From CBDCWA01 sp046048295 (GTDB taxonomy: Bacteria > Pseudomonadota > Alphaproteobacteria > Rhizobiales > Hyphomicrobiaceae), in the NCBI GenBank assembly GCA_046048295.1, contig JBJOGJ010000034.1:1-23529 (forward strand): a stretch of DNA of 23,529 bases, in the 5' to 3' direction. Position numbers and translations under genes: made by a program. Position 1 is the first letter of the stretch, and every line of letters begins with the position of its first letter. Of this stretch, positions 22,146-23,529 are shown piece after piece. Below the pieces are notes generated by a model. That model was not told the origin of the DNA. It searched no databases and saw only the letters and a program-made list of their open reading frames with translations.

Positions 22146-23228
22146 ATGAACTTGCACTATCTTGCTAAGCGTATCGTTGCGGTTAGCTTCAGCCTCGGGT
22201 TGGCAGCTTCGGTGGCCAATGCCGCCAGTGTCCAGGAAGTGCTCAACTACAAGGGCGCGGACCGACAGAAGATGCTGGAGGAAGGCGCGAAGAAAGAGGG
22301 GCAGCTGACGATTTACTCGGCGCTGACCATCAATCAGGCGCTGCGTCCGCTCGTTGAAGGTTTCCAGAAGAAGTACCCGTACATCAAGGCCGAGTTCTGG
22401 CGTGGCGAGTCGCGCAAGATCGCCCAGAAGGTGCTCGCGGAGCAGCGTGCGAATGCGCTCGTGGCGGGCGTGCTCGAGGGCTCAGGGCTGGCAGAGATAA
22501 TGTCGGCTGCAAAGGCGATCGAGAAGTTCTCTACCCCGTATATCGCCAACGTGCCCGAAATCTATCGCGATCCGCAGAATGAATGGATCCCGAGCCGGAT
22601 CAGCTATTTCGGCCTTGCCTATAACACGAAGCTTATTCCGCCGGGCAGCGAGCCCAAGTCCTATGAGGATCTCCTCGATCCGAAGTGGCAAGGCAAGATG
22701 GCCTGGCGCGCCGGTTCCGAGAGCGGCAACCTCGGGTTCATTACGGCGCTACGCCAGCATATGGGAGATGCGAAGGCTGAAGAGTACTTCAAGAAGCTCG
22801 CCCAGCAGAAGATCGTGAATTTCACAGGATCGGCGCGCACCCTCGTCAACCGTACGATCGAGGGCGAGTACCCGATAGCAATAAACATCTTCCTGCACCA
22901 TCCTATCATCAGCGCACAAAAGGGCGCGCCGGTCGCGAGCAAGCCGCTCGAGCCTATCCCGTCGCTCAACGGTACGCTGCAGGTTCCGAAGGGCGTCAAG
23001 CAGCCGCACGCCGCGATGCTGTTCGTCGACTATTACCTTTCTCAGGAAGGTCAGAAGATCCTCCAGCAGGCGCAGTACTTCCCGGTTCACAAGGACGTCG
23101 GCCCGGTGAAAGAACTGGAGGCCGTGGTGCCAAGGCTCATCGGCAAGAAGGAGATCCTGATCAGCCCGGAGGTTCTCTTCAAGGAGCGGTCCAAGTCGGA
23201 TGCGATAGCGAAGAAGTACTTCCGCTGA
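22146..23228 (+). CDS. ABC transporter periplasmic substrate-binding protein
   Basis: This 360-residue protein has a Sec signal peptide: MNLHYLAKR, a hydrophobic core, and a likely cleavage after A26 (SVANA|ASV). No lipobox Cys is present. The mature part is a type 2 periplasmic binding protein of the iron(III)/polyamine/organic-anion group: EGQLTIYSALTINQALRPLV near its start, then SYFGLAYNTKLI, YEDLLDPKWQGKMAW and the C-terminal QPHAAMLFVDYYLSQEGQ. Such folds bind ferric ion, thiamine, spermidine or carboxylates. With two enolase-superfamily enzymes upstream, a carboxylate is more likely than iron; this is inference. GGAGG (22136-22140) lies 5 bases before the ATG. A permease gene begins just downstream. 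Confidence 0.9.
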   Translation: MNLHYLAKRIVAVSFSLGLAASVANAASVQEVLNYKGADRQKMLEEGAKKEGQLTIYSALTINQALRPLVEGFQKKYPYIKAEFWRGESRKIAQKVLAEQRANALVAGVLEGSGLAEIMSAAKAIEKFSTPYIANVPEIYRDPQNEWIPSRISYFGLAYNTKLIPPGSEPKSYEDLLDPKWQGKMAWRAGSESGNLGFITALRQHMGDAKAEEYFKKLAQQKIVNFTGSARTLVNRTIEGEYPIAINIFLHHPIISAQKGAPVASKPLEPIPSLNGTLQVPKGVKQPHAAMLFVDYYLSQEGQKILQQAQYFPVHKDVGPVKELEAVVPRLIGKKEILISPEVLFKERSKSDAIAKKYFR

Positions 23229-23232
23229 GGAC

Positions 23233-23529
23233 ATGCAGGCTAAGGGGGAAGGGCTGCAGGTGTCGGGGGGAGAAATGAACGCGGCGGGGTTGCGCGACAA
23301 GGGGCACGCACCCGGTCTGCTTGCCCGCATGTCGGTGTCGCCACTCGTGGCGATACTCGCCTTGATTCTGCTTTCCCTCATTATGCCGGCAGTGGTCTTC
23401 CTCATTCAGTCGAGTGTGCATGAGACCAACTTCGACGGCTCGTTCGGAGAGTTTACGCTTCGATACTATCGGGAACTCTTCACGAACGATCGTTTCTCCA
23501 CGAACCTCATCAATGCAACGCTCTACGCG
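23233..23529 (+). CDS. ABC transporter permease, N-terminal part only (3' end outside window)
   Basis: The frame is open to the window edge and encodes a charged N-terminus followed by one hydrophobic helix (LVAILALILLSLIMPAVVF) and then SSVHETNFDG, FTLRYYRELF and NLINATLYA. The helix plus the following periplasmic loop is the usual opening of binding-protein-dependent permeases (PotB/FbpB type). The start is uncertain: ATG at 23233 (4 bases after the previous stop, GAGG upstream) or ATG at 23275 (behind GGGGGGAG). Both have Shine-Dalgarno-like sequences closer than ideal. It belongs with the upstream binding protein, and an ATPase gene should follow outside the window. Confidence 0.85.
   Translation, partial: MQAKGEGLQVSGGEMNAAGLRDKGHAPGLLARMSVSPLVAILALILLSLIMPAVVFLIQSSVHETNFDGSFGEFTLRYYRELFTNDRFSTNLINATLYA

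Overview
The window (23,529 bases) is high-GC, densely packed bacterial DNA. Gene content (metal ABC transporter with a DtxR-like tail, PilZ, DUF6152/DUF6644 pair, MdtABC-type RND pump, enolase-superfamily catabolic cluster) and a 'GTCATCCCGG...CCGGGATGAC' type intergenic palindrome suggest an alphaproteobacterium, probably Hyphomicrobiales (Rhizobiales). This placement rests on recognition of the families, not on a database search.

Layout. (1) 1-2970, plus strand: the distal part of a manganese/zinc/iron ABC-3 operon, with an ATPase cut by the window edge, a permease carrying a cytoplasmic DtxR-like tail, and a second permease. The metal-binding lipoprotein/periplasmic protein is probably just upstream of the window. 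(2) 3052-5628, plus: one large TIR / NB-ARC / TPR protein with the architecture of a bacterial NLR-like STAND ATPase, ending in 48-residue TPR units encoded by 144-bp tandem repeats. (3) 5629-6320: a gene-poor stretch with a nested palindromic repeat, a run of hairpins leading to a Shine-Dalgarno and a 46-codon ORF, and a terminator-like hairpin. (4) 6321-8093, minus: an orphan ThDP-dependent enzyme. (5) 8314-9674, plus: a small PilZ protein, a secreted DUF6152-like protein and a DUF6644-like membrane protein. (6) 9685-11913, minus: a glutathione S-transferase followed by a protein with four rhodanese domains, likely one thiol/sulfur operon. (7) 12137-19627, plus: an MdtABC-type efflux operon (adaptor from a TTG start, then two RND permeases). 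(8) 19697-23529, plus: two different enolase-superfamily enzymes, a periplasmic binding protein and the start of an ABC permease, which look like an uptake-and-catabolism cluster for a carboxylic acid.

The strongest candidate for an under-described system is the TIR-NB-ARC-TPR gene. It keeps the residues expected of an active TIR NADase and of an NB-ARC ATPase, and its sensor region is built of near-identical tandem repeats. The second is the structured leader and small ORF at 6018-6349, which I cannot assign to a known RNA family. No tRNA, rRNA, CRISPR array, transposase or integrase was seen.
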